Origin: a virus
Strand: one strand, 5' to 3'
Length of the DNA: 36,775 nucleotides
Virus record (IMG/VR): IMGVR_UViG_3300030060_003777
Location: 1 to 36,775 of that record
A program made the position numbers and the translations under genes. Below are positions 31,368 to 36,775 of the stretch, piece after piece; positions within the stretch are counted from its first letter, which is position 1; each line of letters begins with the position of its first letter. The notes beneath the pieces are model-generated. The model was not told where the DNA came from. It did not search any database and saw only the letters and a list, made by a program, of their open reading frames with translations.

Positions 31368-31576
31368 TGACTATAGAACAAAGAATGTCTATGTTAAGCA
31401 AAGATGAACTTGAATTAATTTTATCAAAGTTACTTAGCATGAACAAAAAGAAATCTGTTCCAAGTAATGTAACAAAGTACCTAATTGAAAGGGAATATGA
31501 AAAGGCATTAGGTCTTATAGATAACTACACAGATAACTATTTAGATGGATTAACTATAAACAAAGGAGTGGCATAA
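31367..31576 (+). CDS. Small helical early-operon protein
   Basis: This is a 69-residue, mostly helical, charged protein. It starts MTIEQRMSMLSKDELELILS and ends in NKGVA. It begins at TAATG from the preceding gene and is preceded by AAAGGGAGTAGCA. No family is recognised. Confidence 0.55.
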   Translation: MTIEQRMSMLSKDELELILSKLLSMNKKKSVPSNVTKYLIEREYEKALGLIDNYTDNYLDGLTINKGVA

Positions 31577-31770
31577 TGAAATACGCAATACAAATACTAA
31601 GAAAAGAACCAACAAGTGGAGTTACAGAAATCACAATGGTACCAGATACTGATTATGATTTAGAGCAAATTAAACTATACAAGTTAGCCTTTGAACATGG
31701 CTTAGAGTTTGATACTCATAATCCAGAAAGTTGTAAGGTTAATATCATACTTGTGGAAGGGGGTGAGTAA
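31576..31770 (+). CDS. Small early-operon protein of unknown function
   Basis: This 64-residue protein starts MKYAIQILRKEPTSGVTEIT and ends VNIILVEGGE. The strand-helix-strand pattern suggests a compact alpha/beta fold. The start is linked by TAATG after AAAGGAGTGGCA. No function is recognised. Confidence 0.55.
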   Translation: MKYAIQILRKEPTSGVTEITMVPDTDYDLEQIKLYKLAFEHGLEFDTHNPESCKVNIILVEGGE

Positions 31771-31982
31771 TGAGTAGAATAGATGACATACTTGACAAAA
31801 TCTTTGTTTGGGATGAAGAACTTAACTATGGCGATAAGTTCTATCTTAAAAGTTATTCTGCAATAGAACTGTATGATTTGGTCTGTGAGATTGGATATGA
31901 TTGCACAGAAAAACACCTAAATATGTTGCATGATGATTTTAATGTAGATTACAATAAAACTCAAGATAAGGAGAACTTATAA
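31770..31982 (+). CDS. Small acidic early-operon protein
   Basis: This 70-residue, acidic, aromatic-rich protein starts MSRIDDILDKIFVWDEELN, with an AIELYDLVCEIGYD helix. Its start is linked by TAATG; the upstream sequence GAAGGGGGTGAGT is a diverged version of the usual element. No function is recognised. Confidence 0.55.
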   Translation: MSRIDDILDKIFVWDEELNYGDKFYLKSYSAIELYDLVCEIGYDCTEKHLNMLHDDFNVDYNKTQDKENL

Positions 31983-32128
31983 TGGCTTTAACTATATTCC
32001 CTGCTTTTGAAAGATGCTTTGATTGTGAAGAGCTTAAGGATGATGTTGAGTGGTATCCTATACTTGAAACTGAGGATGATGGTTTTGATTTACCTCTATG
32101 TGTTAAGTGTATAGATAAACGAGAATAA
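31982..32128 (+). CDS. Zinc-ribbon mini-protein, last rightward gene
   Basis: This 48-residue ORF starts MALTIFPAFERCFDCEELKD and ends with LPLCVKCIDKRE. CxxC (CFDC) and CxxC (CVKC) about 28 residues apart make a probable zinc ribbon. Its ATG overlaps the TAA of the preceding gene. The rightward operon ends 23 nt later at the UUCG hairpin. Confidence 0.7.
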   Translation: MALTIFPAFERCFDCEELKDDVEWYPILETEDDGFDLPLCVKCIDKRE

Positions 32129-32151
32129 CTAGGTTCACAAATCAGCAATAG

Positions 32152-32177
32152 AAAAGGGGGCTTCGGCTCCCTTTTTT
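32152..32177. terminator. Bidirectional intrinsic terminator between convergent operons
   Basis: On the plus strand a 10-bp stem (AAAAGGGGGC with GCTCCCTTTT, one G-T wobble) closes a cUUCGg tetraloop and runs into six T residues. Read on the minus strand it also forms a hairpin (one C-A mismatch) followed by TTTTC. It lies between the last rightward gene and the last leftward gene and overlaps the stop codon of the latter, so it should stop transcription from both sides. Confidence 0.85.
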
Positions 32178-32607
32178 ACATATACTCCAAAGCCTTCTCA
32201 ATCGGATAATCCTCAAAGTGTTCTGGTCTTAATATCTTTCTGTACTTTACATCAATCTGCTTAACGTGGAAAAATGCAATCTTATAAAGTCTAGGCTGAA
32301 CAAACGCAAATATATCACAATCAAAATCATTGTAGTGCTCGTAGTAGTGGAAGACTTTATTGTTCTTGGTAATCCTGCTACGTCTGTTAATGCTATAGCA
32401 GTACCCAGCATCATATCCTTTGTTCTCATGGTTCTTATAGGTACTGGTCTTTACTTGCACCTTGATAAGCTTTCCATCGTGTTCCATCGCTACATCGTAG
32501 GGTCTACGATTTGGAACTATCATTGCTGAGTAGTTGTGCAAGTTCAGATAAAAGACACAGAATAGCTCTCCTACATAACCTTTATCACTGGCTGATAGTT
32601 TTGTCAC
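32176..32607 (-). CDS. PD-(D/E)XK endonuclease-like protein
   Basis: This is a 143-residue protein. An N-terminal helix with GYVGELFCVFYLNL carries a conserved Glu, then PYDVAMEHDGKLIKVQVKTS gives Asp followed by Gln-x-Lys, the catalytic pattern of small PD-(D/E)XK proteins such as archaeal Holliday junction resolvases and PDDEXK_5/group I intron-type endonucleases. The C-terminal half has FAFVQPRLYKIAFFHVKQI. It is the last leftward gene, before the terminator. Junction resolution before packaging would fit, but the substrate is not determined. Confidence 0.7.
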   Translation of the reverse strand: MTKLSASDKGYVGELFCVFYLNLHNYSAMIVPNRRPYDVAMEHDGKLIKVQVKTSTYKNHENKGYDAGYCYSINRRSRITKNNKVFHYYEHYNDFDCDIFAFVQPRLYKIAFFHVKQIDVKYRKILRPEHFEDYPIEKALEYM

Positions 32608-32791
32608 TATACAATGCCTTCTCAGCAGTTTCTTTGCTTACGCTCCAGAATGACATAACGTACTCTAGCTTCTGCGTGTAGTTCATCTCTGTAGCCTTTA
32701 AACCGACCCAACAAGCCCTTATCTCTAGGTCTCTTAGGGTAGCGTCTAATGAATCAATTATCCTATCTTTATTGGTTAGTCTGGTTTTCAC
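32585..32791 (-). CDS. Small helical protein of unknown function
   Basis: This is a 68-residue protein with a GTG start at 32789-32791, 23 nt inside the NinG-like gene. It is helical, with TLRDLEIRACWVGLKATEM and LEYVMSFWSVSKETAEKAL. It overlaps the downstream nuclease gene by 23 nt. No motif is recognised. Confidence 0.5.
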   Translation of the reverse strand: MKTRLTNKDRIIDSLDATLRDLEIRACWVGLKATEMNYTQKLEYVMSFWSVSKETAEKALYSDKTISQ

Positions 32792-33167
32792 TTAGTAACT
32801 CCTTATATGCTAAGGTTAGTTCCTCATACAACTCCTCTAATTCTATTGTAGTATACTTCTTAGTCTCTTTGTATCTAAAGCGTAGGTTCTCAAACTTATC
32901 CTTAGAGAATGTATCTACATACCATTTAAAATAATCGTAGTTATCTTTAGAATGCTTAAAGTTGCAACCCCAGCACTGAGTATGACAATTACCATCCTTA
33001 GATATGTCCCACCTCGTTGAGTACGACCTTCTGGAAAAGACGTGCCCATTCGTGAGGTTTTCAGTGGTCTGGCATTGGACGCACTTTGCATCACGCTCTC
33101 TAATATATTTGGATGTAACATCATCCAGTCTTTTTACTACTCTCTGCCTAGCTGTTTTCTTTGCCAA
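32769..33167 (-). CDS. NinG-like HNH recombination protein
   Basis: This is a 132-residue protein. The sequence RERDAKCVQCQ, then NLTNGHVFSRRSYSTRWDIS, then CHTQCWGCNFKHSKDNYDYF gives the CxxC, GH and CxxC/N-x-x-H arrangement of NinG (Rap) and related HNH nucleases; His in NGHVFSRR is the likely catalytic base. Lambda NinG stimulates recombination of branched DNA. Neighbouring PD-(D/E)XK genes support a recombination or DNA-processing role. Confidence 0.75.
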   Translation of the reverse strand: MAKKTARQRVVKRLDDVTSKYIRERDAKCVQCQTTENLTNGHVFSRRSYSTRWDISKDGNCHTQCWGCNFKHSKDNYDYFKWYVDTFSKDKFENLRFRYKETKKYTTIELEELYEELTLAYKELLSENQTNQ

Positions 33168-33385
33168 TATTTTATCCTTGCTTTTCGTTTGAAGTAGTTA
33201 TCTGCTTTAGCCTTTAAGTATGGTCTATGAATACTATTTACATCTGCGTAAAAATCATCTGGCTCCCATTGTAGTAGGACGTAAGTACCTCTGGGGTCAA
33301 TTCTAGGGTTATTAAAATTATATAGTTCGTGTGTTGTGTGTAGCGTGAAAATCAGTGGGACGTATATGGATAACATTGTTATCAT
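33137..33385 (-). CDS. Small basic protein of unknown function
   Basis: This frame holds 82 residues. The first 30 look hydrophobic and less conserved (MITMLSIYVPLIFTLHTTHE). The rest (NPRIDPRGTYVLLQWEPDDF, then DNYFKRKARIKYWQRKQ) looks like a folded basic domain, so the true start may be inside the frame. It overlaps the NinG-like gene start by 31 nt. Confidence 0.5.
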   Translation of the reverse strand: MITMLSIYVPLIFTLHTTHELYNFNNPRIDPRGTYVLLQWEPDDFYADVNSIHRPYLKAKADNYFKRKARIKYWQRKQLGRE

Positions 33386-33474
33386 GGAGTCAAGAGGAAG
33401 GTTTGCACCAAATTATAACAAGCTCCTGTTAACAATTTGCCCTTCCTCGATTCTCCTTTTCGACTTGAAAGCAT
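33382..33474 (-). CDS. Doubtful 30-residue ORF in an otherwise empty gap
   Basis: The gap 33386-33484 on the minus strand contains an ORF starting MLSSRKGESRKGKLLTGACY, whose TGA overlaps the next ATG (ATGA). That linkage is the only support; the length and composition are not informative. Otherwise the gap shows nothing clear. Confidence 0.2.
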   Translation of the reverse strand: MLSSRKGESRKGKLLTGACYNLVQTFLLTP

Positions 33475-33484
33475 CTCTGCTTCC

Positions 33485-33670
33485 CTATAATTCTGGCAGT
33501 GGTCTTTTATTTCTACTTCCATGCTCTCTCTTTGCACATTTCTGGCATATTTTTATTGGCTCTGGGTCACCCCAAAACACATACTCGTAAACTGGCTTAC
33601 CAAGCGTGTAGGCTTTACACATCTTGCAAGTCAAAGGCTGGTTCTTTAGTCTTCTTATTACTCTTGACAT
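33485..33670 (-). CDS. Zinc-ribbon mini-protein
   Basis: This 61-residue protein starts MSRVIRRLKNQPLTCKMCKA and has KICQKCAKREHGSR further on. CKMC and CQKC, about 29 residues apart, form a probable zinc ribbon, with basic flanks suggesting nucleic acid binding. Its 5' end overlaps the preceding gene by 56 nt in another frame. Confidence 0.6.
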   Translation of the reverse strand: MSRVIRRLKNQPLTCKMCKAYTLGKPVYEYVFWGDPEPIKICQKCAKREHGSRNKRPLPEL

Positions 33671-33806
33671 TTCTTTTTGATGGTGATTGCTTACTTACTT
33701 CTGATACATACTCCTCACCTACCATATATGCTACTGCCCAGCCATTAGGTGTTGAGTTATATTTTTTTCTCCAGTATTGTATTAGCTTCCATGTTTTAGT
33801 GTTCAC
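33615..33806 (-). CDS. Small basic protein of unknown function
   Basis: This 63-residue protein has a GTG start at 33804-33806. The first half (WKLIQYWRKKYNSTPNGWAV) looks folded; the second half is Lys/Ser-rich and overlaps the zinc-ribbon gene. It begins 11 nt before the stop of the preceding gene. No family is recognised. Confidence 0.45.
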   Translation of the reverse strand: MNTKTWKLIQYWRKKYNSTPNGWAVAYMVGEEYVSEVSKQSPSKRNVKSNKKTKEPAFDLQDV

Positions 33807-34059
33807 AGAAATCCCATAGCTCTGTGAATATTATTGGAGCTCCCTTACCTCTGGATGTTTCTATAAACGTAGCCCATAAAAAATCAAAGTCCTCATCTTG
33901 TATGCCATCTACGTTTAAAATGCTAATGCATTCTTTTTGACTATATACTGCAACAAGGTCTCCATCAGCGTCATTTGCTACGCCTAGGATTGCTTGGTCA
34001 AAAGCATCATCCAGAAATATCGCTTCTGGATTTATCGTTGATATCGTTTGTCTGTTCAT
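33796..34059 (-). CDS. Small conserved-type phage protein
   Basis: This is an 87-residue acidic protein. The strand LVAVYSQKECISIL and the segment DFDFLWATFIETSRGKGAPI followed by FTEL resemble a short phage family with a DAxExxxxNxxGxxGxxTPxF-like ending, of unknown function. The start has GGAGAAGATTA before ATG and lies 53 nt inside the upstream gene. Confidence 0.6.
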   Translation of the reverse strand: MNRQTISTINPEAIFLDDAFDQAILGVANDADGDLVAVYSQKECISILNVDGIQDEDFDFLWATFIETSRGKGAPIIFTELWDFCEH

Positions 34060-34267
34060 TAATCTTCTCCAACTCTTCTTTAGTTTGTTCTGCTAGTTTC
34101 GGATTATATGACAGAAGTATGTTTAATGTTTGCTCCCATAATATAGACATTTCACTTATCTTTTTCAAGAGCTGTTTATTTTGCTCCATTATCTGGGAGT
34201 GTGCCTTTTCTAGTTCTTCTCTCTGTACATACACAACTTTACCTCTCGTGGTTGTCCCTGTCCACAT
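34007..34267 (-). CDS. Coiled-coil protein of unknown function
   Basis: This is an 86-residue protein. Residues 15-70 form a long charged helix (REELEKAHSQIMEQNKQLLK onward) with regular hydrophobic spacing. Its ATG overlaps the TAA of the SpoVG-like gene (TAATG). It is probably a dimer, perhaps a partner of the neighbouring DNA-processing proteins. Confidence 0.6.
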   Translation of the reverse strand: MWTGTTTRGKVVYVQREELEKAHSQIMEQNKQLLKKISEMSILWEQTLNILLSYNPKLAEQTKEELEKINEQTNDINDKSRSDISG

Positions 34268-34545
34268 TAAAATGGTACAGGGTTTGACTCTTGGTTCATG
34301 TCTACCTCATTAGCAACAAGGTCTACAAGCTGTTCATTTAGTTCTTTAGGAATCCACACCATATCATACCACTTCTCGTTTCCCTCTTTGTCAGTACCTT
34401 TCTGGCTAGGTGCACCAACAAATAAACCATTAGCTCCTTCAATCAGCTTAAAGTTCTTCATTTCAAAACCCTCGTTAGTTACGATAGTCATGAAACCCTT
34501 TACCTTGCCACCATTATCTAGTTTTCTAAAGTCTTTAATTGTCAT
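34267..34545 (-). CDS. SpoVG-like protein with SSB-like C-terminal tip
   Basis: This is a 92-residue protein. VKGFMTIVTNEGFEMKNFKL followed by IEGANGLFVGAPSQKG closely follows the pattern of SpoVG (strand, strand, K-I/L-IEG-NGLFVxMPSRK). SpoVG family members bind nucleic acid. The C-terminus is acidic and ends SNPVPF, similar to the acidic Pro-Phe tip by which SSB proteins recruit partners. Placed among replication and recombination genes, it may act as a single-strand-binding or regulatory protein. Confidence 0.65.
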   Translation of the reverse strand: MTIKDFRKLDNGGKVKGFMTIVTNEGFEMKNFKLIEGANGLFVGAPSQKGTDKEGNEKWYDMVWIPKELNEQLVDLVANEVDMNQESNPVPF

Positions 34546-34563
34546 TTTATTTCTCCTTGTTTT

Positions 34564-34818
34564 TTAATATTTAGTAATAAAGGCTTTAATCTCTGAAAGC
34601 TTTACTTTTAAAGTATCTCCATCTTTCAATATACATTTAAATCCAATTCCCATATCTGTTAGTAAAATATACTTTTGACTATCTGAGTTATAAGTTCCTA
34701 TTTCAAATGCGTCTTTTACACAATAAGTGTTTTCTTTGACCTCATACCACTTATTGTCGCTTAATAAAATTTTTTTAATAACAAAGTCATCTGATTCGTA
34801 GTCAATAAATATTCCCAT
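34564..34818 (-). CDS. Small beta-rich protein of unknown function
   Basis: This 84-residue protein is rich in Asp, Lys and Ile, with IKKILLSDNKWYEVKENTYC and LLTDMGIGFKCILKDGDTL. It could be a small beta barrel. It is one base from the Nmad1-like gene upstream. No family is recognised. Confidence 0.55.
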   Translation of the reverse strand: MGIFIDYESDDFVIKKILLSDNKWYEVKENTYCVKDAFEIGTYNSDSQKYILLTDMGIGFKCILKDGDTLKVKLSEIKAFITKY

Positions 34819-34819
34819 T

Positions 34820-35176
34820 TTATTTTCCCCACTTATTTTGACGCAATACCATCAGCATATTAGCGTAGTTCATTATATCAAGAGCTGTGTCTTCTATTGA
34901 TTCTGTTACAGCAGATGTATCTTCCATGTTTTTCTTATACAAGTTTATTAATCTGCTAATTTTATCATTCATTCTTATGACTACACCCAACTGGGCTAAC
35001 CTATTGTTTTGCGAACGCTCGGATGAGGAGGAGTTTAGGTCAAGCCCAAGTCGGATATTAGAGTCACCGTAGTCTGACTGTTTTCTCGCCCAAAGGTCGT
35101 ATGCTCTATCAAAGTTATTCATTAAGGCATCTGTACACTCTGGATATATCTCTTCAATTTTTTTCATTATATCCAT
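34820..35176 (-). CDS. DUF1599/Nmad1-like protein
   Basis: This 118-residue helical protein has WARKQSDYGDSNIRLGL, then RLAQLGVVIRMNDKISRLIN and ESIEDTALDIMNYANMLMVL. The DYG-x-x-N, RMNDKxxRL and EDTxxDxxNYxxM pattern is that of DUF1599, also called nucleotide modification associated domain 1, which is related to all-alpha NTP pyrophosphohydrolases. A role in nucleotide-pool control or DNA-base modification is plausible. Its start overlaps the end of a 32-residue membrane ORF. Confidence 0.75.
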   Translation of the reverse strand: MDIMKKIEEIYPECTDALMNNFDRAYDLWARKQSDYGDSNIRLGLDLNSSSSERSQNNRLAQLGVVIRMNDKISRLINLYKKNMEDTSAVTESIEDTALDIMNYANMLMVLRQNKWGK

Positions 35177-35265
35177 GCTGACCTCACTAACATTACAAGT
35201 GCAATAGTTCCTACTACTAGTATTCCTATCATTATTATTAGCTCTAATTCATCTCTGTATCTCAT
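35167..35265 (-). CDS. 32-residue single-span membrane peptide
   Basis: The ORF starts MRYRDELELIIMIGILVVGT and ends VRSAWI. A hydrophobic core of about 20 residues is flanked by charged ends. Its ATG overlaps the TGA of the upstream gene (ATGA), and AAAGGAGTAGC lies just before it. The close linkage and extended ribosome-binding element support translation. Function is unknown. Confidence 0.6.
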   Translation of the reverse strand: MRYRDELELIIMIGILVVGTIALVMLVRSAWI

Positions 35266-35531
35266 GCTACTCCTTTGTCTTTAAGTGATTCATTATACTC
35301 TTCTAAATGTTCAATAAAATCTACTCTTCTCATCGTGCTATTATTTAACAGAACTACTACTCCCTTTTTTGTTGTAGGAACATCTTCTATAACAAGTAAA
35401 GCAACGAATCCAACTAAATCAATGTACTTACTCTCTATTTCTTCTTTAGCTTTCTCTGCTTCTTTTAGGGTCATAAAATATTCATTGTAATGATGACCTC
35501 TAAAAGCATACGTTATTTGATAAATCTCCAC
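35262..35531 (-). CDS. Small protein of unknown function ending KGVA
   Basis: This 89-residue protein has a GTG start at 35529-35531, overlapping the preceding TAG. It has MEIYQITYAFRGHHYNEYF, a helix with KEAEKAKEEIESKY, and the strand FVALLVIEDVP. The last four residues, KGVA, are encoded by the ribosome-binding element of the next gene. No family is recognised. Confidence 0.6.
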   Translation of the reverse strand: MEIYQITYAFRGHHYNEYFMTLKEAEKAKEEIESKYIDLVGFVALLVIEDVPTTKKGVVVLLNNSTMRRVDFIEHLEEYNESLKDKGVA

Positions 35532-35938
35532 TATGCTACTCCTTTCAGTTTATCTAAGGGTACCAGTACGAGCTGTGACTTATTATTATCACCACCCATA
35601 ACTACCTTAGCTTCTTTTTTGTCTACTAGTTCCCTAACTATTCTTTTTAGTTCATCTATAGGGAATATTAATACCATTTTAATTTCATTTTTGTACGATA
35701 AAACATGACACCAGTGGTCTGCTTTAGTTACAGATAATCCAGATAGCTTTCCATTACATCTAATCTCTATAGCTATGTTACCTGTGTCTCTCCACTTATC
35801 TATTTCTGCTTTTACTTCTATCTTGGATATGGTTAATATCTGAGCAAGAGAGTCTTCATACTTCTCACCTAAGCTTAAATCAATATCAAACTTACTTGTA
35901 AGTGGTCGCATAGCATCACCTAGTTTAACCATTGGCAT
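35531..35938 (-). CDS. Nuclease-like protein (PD-(D/E)XK pattern)
   Basis: This 135-residue protein has DLSLGEKYEDSLAQIL followed by IEVKAEIDKWRDTGNIAIEI and CNGKLSGLSVTKADHWCHVL. The order Gly-Glu...Glu, then I-E-V-K, then TGN-x-x-I-E and SGxxxTxADxW matches a phage family with a PD-(D/E)XK-like active site (E-V-K as the D/E-x-K). It ends in LKGVA, whose codons are the next gene's GGAGTAGCA element. It overlaps the initiator gene by 14 nt. Probably DNA processing; the catalytic call is moderate. Confidence 0.6.
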   Translation of the reverse strand: MPMVKLGDAMRPLTSKFDIDLSLGEKYEDSLAQILTISKIEVKAEIDKWRDTGNIAIEIRCNGKLSGLSVTKADHWCHVLSYKNEIKMVLIFPIDELKRIVRELVDKKEAKVVMGGDNNKSQLVLVPLDKLKGVA

Positions 35939-36608
35939 GAGCTCTTGCTTCCTCTATTGATTGAAAGTCTGTATTGTTCATTTGATTGTATAGCCTTAAT
36001 CTTTTTTGGTCTTCTAGTGGATTTGACTTTACTTCCTCTACCTCGTTCATTATCTCATCTTCCCATGAACTATTAAACAGGTAAGTGTATGGATTCTTTC
36101 TAAACTGCTTATCAGTAGCTTTTACATAACGCTTGGTGTGGTTCATAATATCACTCACTAGAGACTGGTCAAGTTTCTTAGTCCAGAACTTAAGAGCCTT
36201 ATCCTTGCCAACTTTTTTGTCATATAATTTCCACCAATCAATAAAACTTTTATATATTTTATTATTATCTATATTACTATCTATATTAATAGTATCGGAA
36301 GACCCTACACTTTTAGGCGACCCCCCCTCCACTTTTACGACATCCCCCCTACACTTTTTGGCGAGGGTTATACTTCTGTCTGTATTGTTTGTTATTTCTA
36401 CTTCAATCAATCCCATACTTTTTAACTGGTTTATTGTCTTTGATACACTATTTATAGATGTGGATAATAGTCTTGCGAAGTATTTGTTGGTTGCAAAACA
36501 CCCCTTATCGTTATCTAAATTAGTGATTTTAGCCAGTATAAGCTTCTGCATATAGGTAAGGTTATCATCCCTTAAAATACTTCCTGGTATTACTATATAA
36601 TCGTTCAT
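35925..36608 (-). CDS. Winged-helix replication initiator-like protein
   Basis: This is a 227-residue protein. Residues 1-75 form a winged helix-turn-helix (LTYMQKLILAKITNL, FATNKYFARLLSTSINSVSK, then QLKSMGLIEVE), like HTH_36 domains of phage replication proteins. A Ser/Asn/Asp linker follows. The C-terminal part has FIDWWKLYDKKVGKDKALKF, then KRYVKATDKQFRKNPYTYLF, a pattern of phage replication initiators or helicase-loader recruiters. No helicase is encoded, so it may load the host helicase. The Asn/Asp-rich linker could contain the replication origin at the DNA level, but I see no clear iterons. Confidence 0.65.
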   Translation of the reverse strand: MNDYIVIPGSILRDDNLTYMQKLILAKITNLDNDKGCFATNKYFARLLSTSINSVSKTINQLKSMGLIEVEITNNTDRSITLAKKCRGDVVKVEGGSPKSVGSSDTINIDSNIDNNKIYKSFIDWWKLYDKKVGKDKALKFWTKKLDQSLVSDIMNHTKRYVKATDKQFRKNPYTYLFNSSWEDEIMNEVEEVKSNPLEDQKRLRLYNQMNNTDFQSIEEARAHANG

Positions 36609-36775
36609 CGCTACTCCTATAGTTTAAATTCAGTCTGTAATTTAGCTTTTGTTTTTAGGTTCCCTTTACTATCAAAGGCTTCCTGGTACCTGTAAAAAAA
36701 TCTTACTGCTGACTTTACAGACTTCTCATCAAACTTAACTTCTTTAAAAAGCTTTGTTCTGGCTGTAGGCTGTGC
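36543..36775. repeat. Right copy of the imperfect terminal direct repeat
   Basis: This is the counterpart of bases 1-373, lacking the 140-nt zinc-ribbon cassette. It holds the start of the initiator-like gene and the last part of a second copy of the PD-(D/E)XK nuclease gene. The contig ends inside that nuclease copy. The silent differences from the left copy show that the two copies come from different natural variants, or have diverged, and are not an exact assembly overlap. Confidence 0.95.
36617..36775 (-). CDS. PD-(D/E)XK nuclease, 3' fragment (right-end copy)
   Basis: The last 52 codons of the Cas4/RecB-like nuclease are cut by the contig end. The protein is identical to the left copy over the overlap because both base differences are silent. 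Here the stop is TAG, taken from the TAGGAGTAGC element of the initiator gene, instead of the TGA used in the left copy where the zinc-ribbon gene intervenes. Confidence 0.9.
   Translation of the reverse strand, partial: AQPTARTKLFKEVKFDEKSVKSAVRFFYRYQEAFDSKGNLKTKAKLQTEFKL

Noticed and set aside
36230-36330. AT-rich Asn/Asp/Ile codon run in the initiator gene as a replication origin
   Set aside because: The repeats of ATTAT/ATATT follow from a low-complexity linker in the protein; no regular iterons or DnaA-box-like nonamers were found.
1-36775. Integrase, attachment sites, tRNA genes, CRISPR arrays, insertion sequences
   Set aside because: Both strands were read through; no tyrosine or serine recombinase motif, no cloverleaf-like sequence, no spaced repeats and no transposase were seen.

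Overview
The window reads as one nearly complete, AT-rich genome of an uncultured tailed phage with a short tail (podovirus-like), about 36.5 kb long. The evidence is a full head-and-tail gene order (small and large terminase, portal, scaffold, HK97-fold capsid protein, decoration protein, tail adaptor, tail nozzle, internal virion proteins, one 2401-residue ejected-type protein), tightly packed genes with stop-start overlaps, and no ribosomal, tRNA or ordinary metabolic genes. The small basic virion-region proteins are of a kind common in marine phages, so a marine bacterial host is likely, but this is inference. I see no integrase, DNA polymerase, helicase, primase or RNA polymerase gene. 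Replication probably relies on the host machinery, recruited by a winged-helix initiator-like protein and supported by a Rad52-type annealing protein, several PD-(D/E)XK nucleases and a NinG-like HNH protein.

Layout. The last 233 bases repeat the first 373, except that the left copy carries an extra 140-bp zinc-ribbon gene and there are two silent differences. The contig therefore closes into a circle, or is terminally redundant, with natural variation at the join. On the circle, one leftward gene series starts near 29.8 kb. It runs through terminase, two long proteins built from decoration-like domains, portal, capsid, tail, internal proteins, lysis genes, annealing protein and nuclease, crosses the contig join into the initiator, and ends at 32.18 kb. 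A short rightward series of ten tiny genes runs from 29.97 to 32.13 kb. The two series diverge from a control region at about 29.81-29.97 kb and converge on a UUCG hairpin terminator at about 32.15-32.18 kb.

Most unusual points. (1) The large terminase reading frame is broken exactly inside its Walker A motif by 41 nt that begin with a stop codon and carry a strong hairpin; the flanking codons rejoin perfectly to the family consensus. This is a candidate translational bypass element, or else a lethal lesion. (2) The only sizeable gap in the rightward operon folds like a type I hammerhead ribozyme. (3) The small accessory and replication genes, but not the structural genes, share an extended ribosome-binding element, GGAGTRGC, that also writes the C-terminal tail of the upstream protein and sits at the boundary of a gene present in one terminal copy and absent from the other. 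(4) The 142-residue decoration protein fold is repeated six times in the two long proteins between terminase and portal, interleaved with carbohydrate-binding-like modules.

All function calls come from reading the sequence and remembered family signatures; no database search was run.
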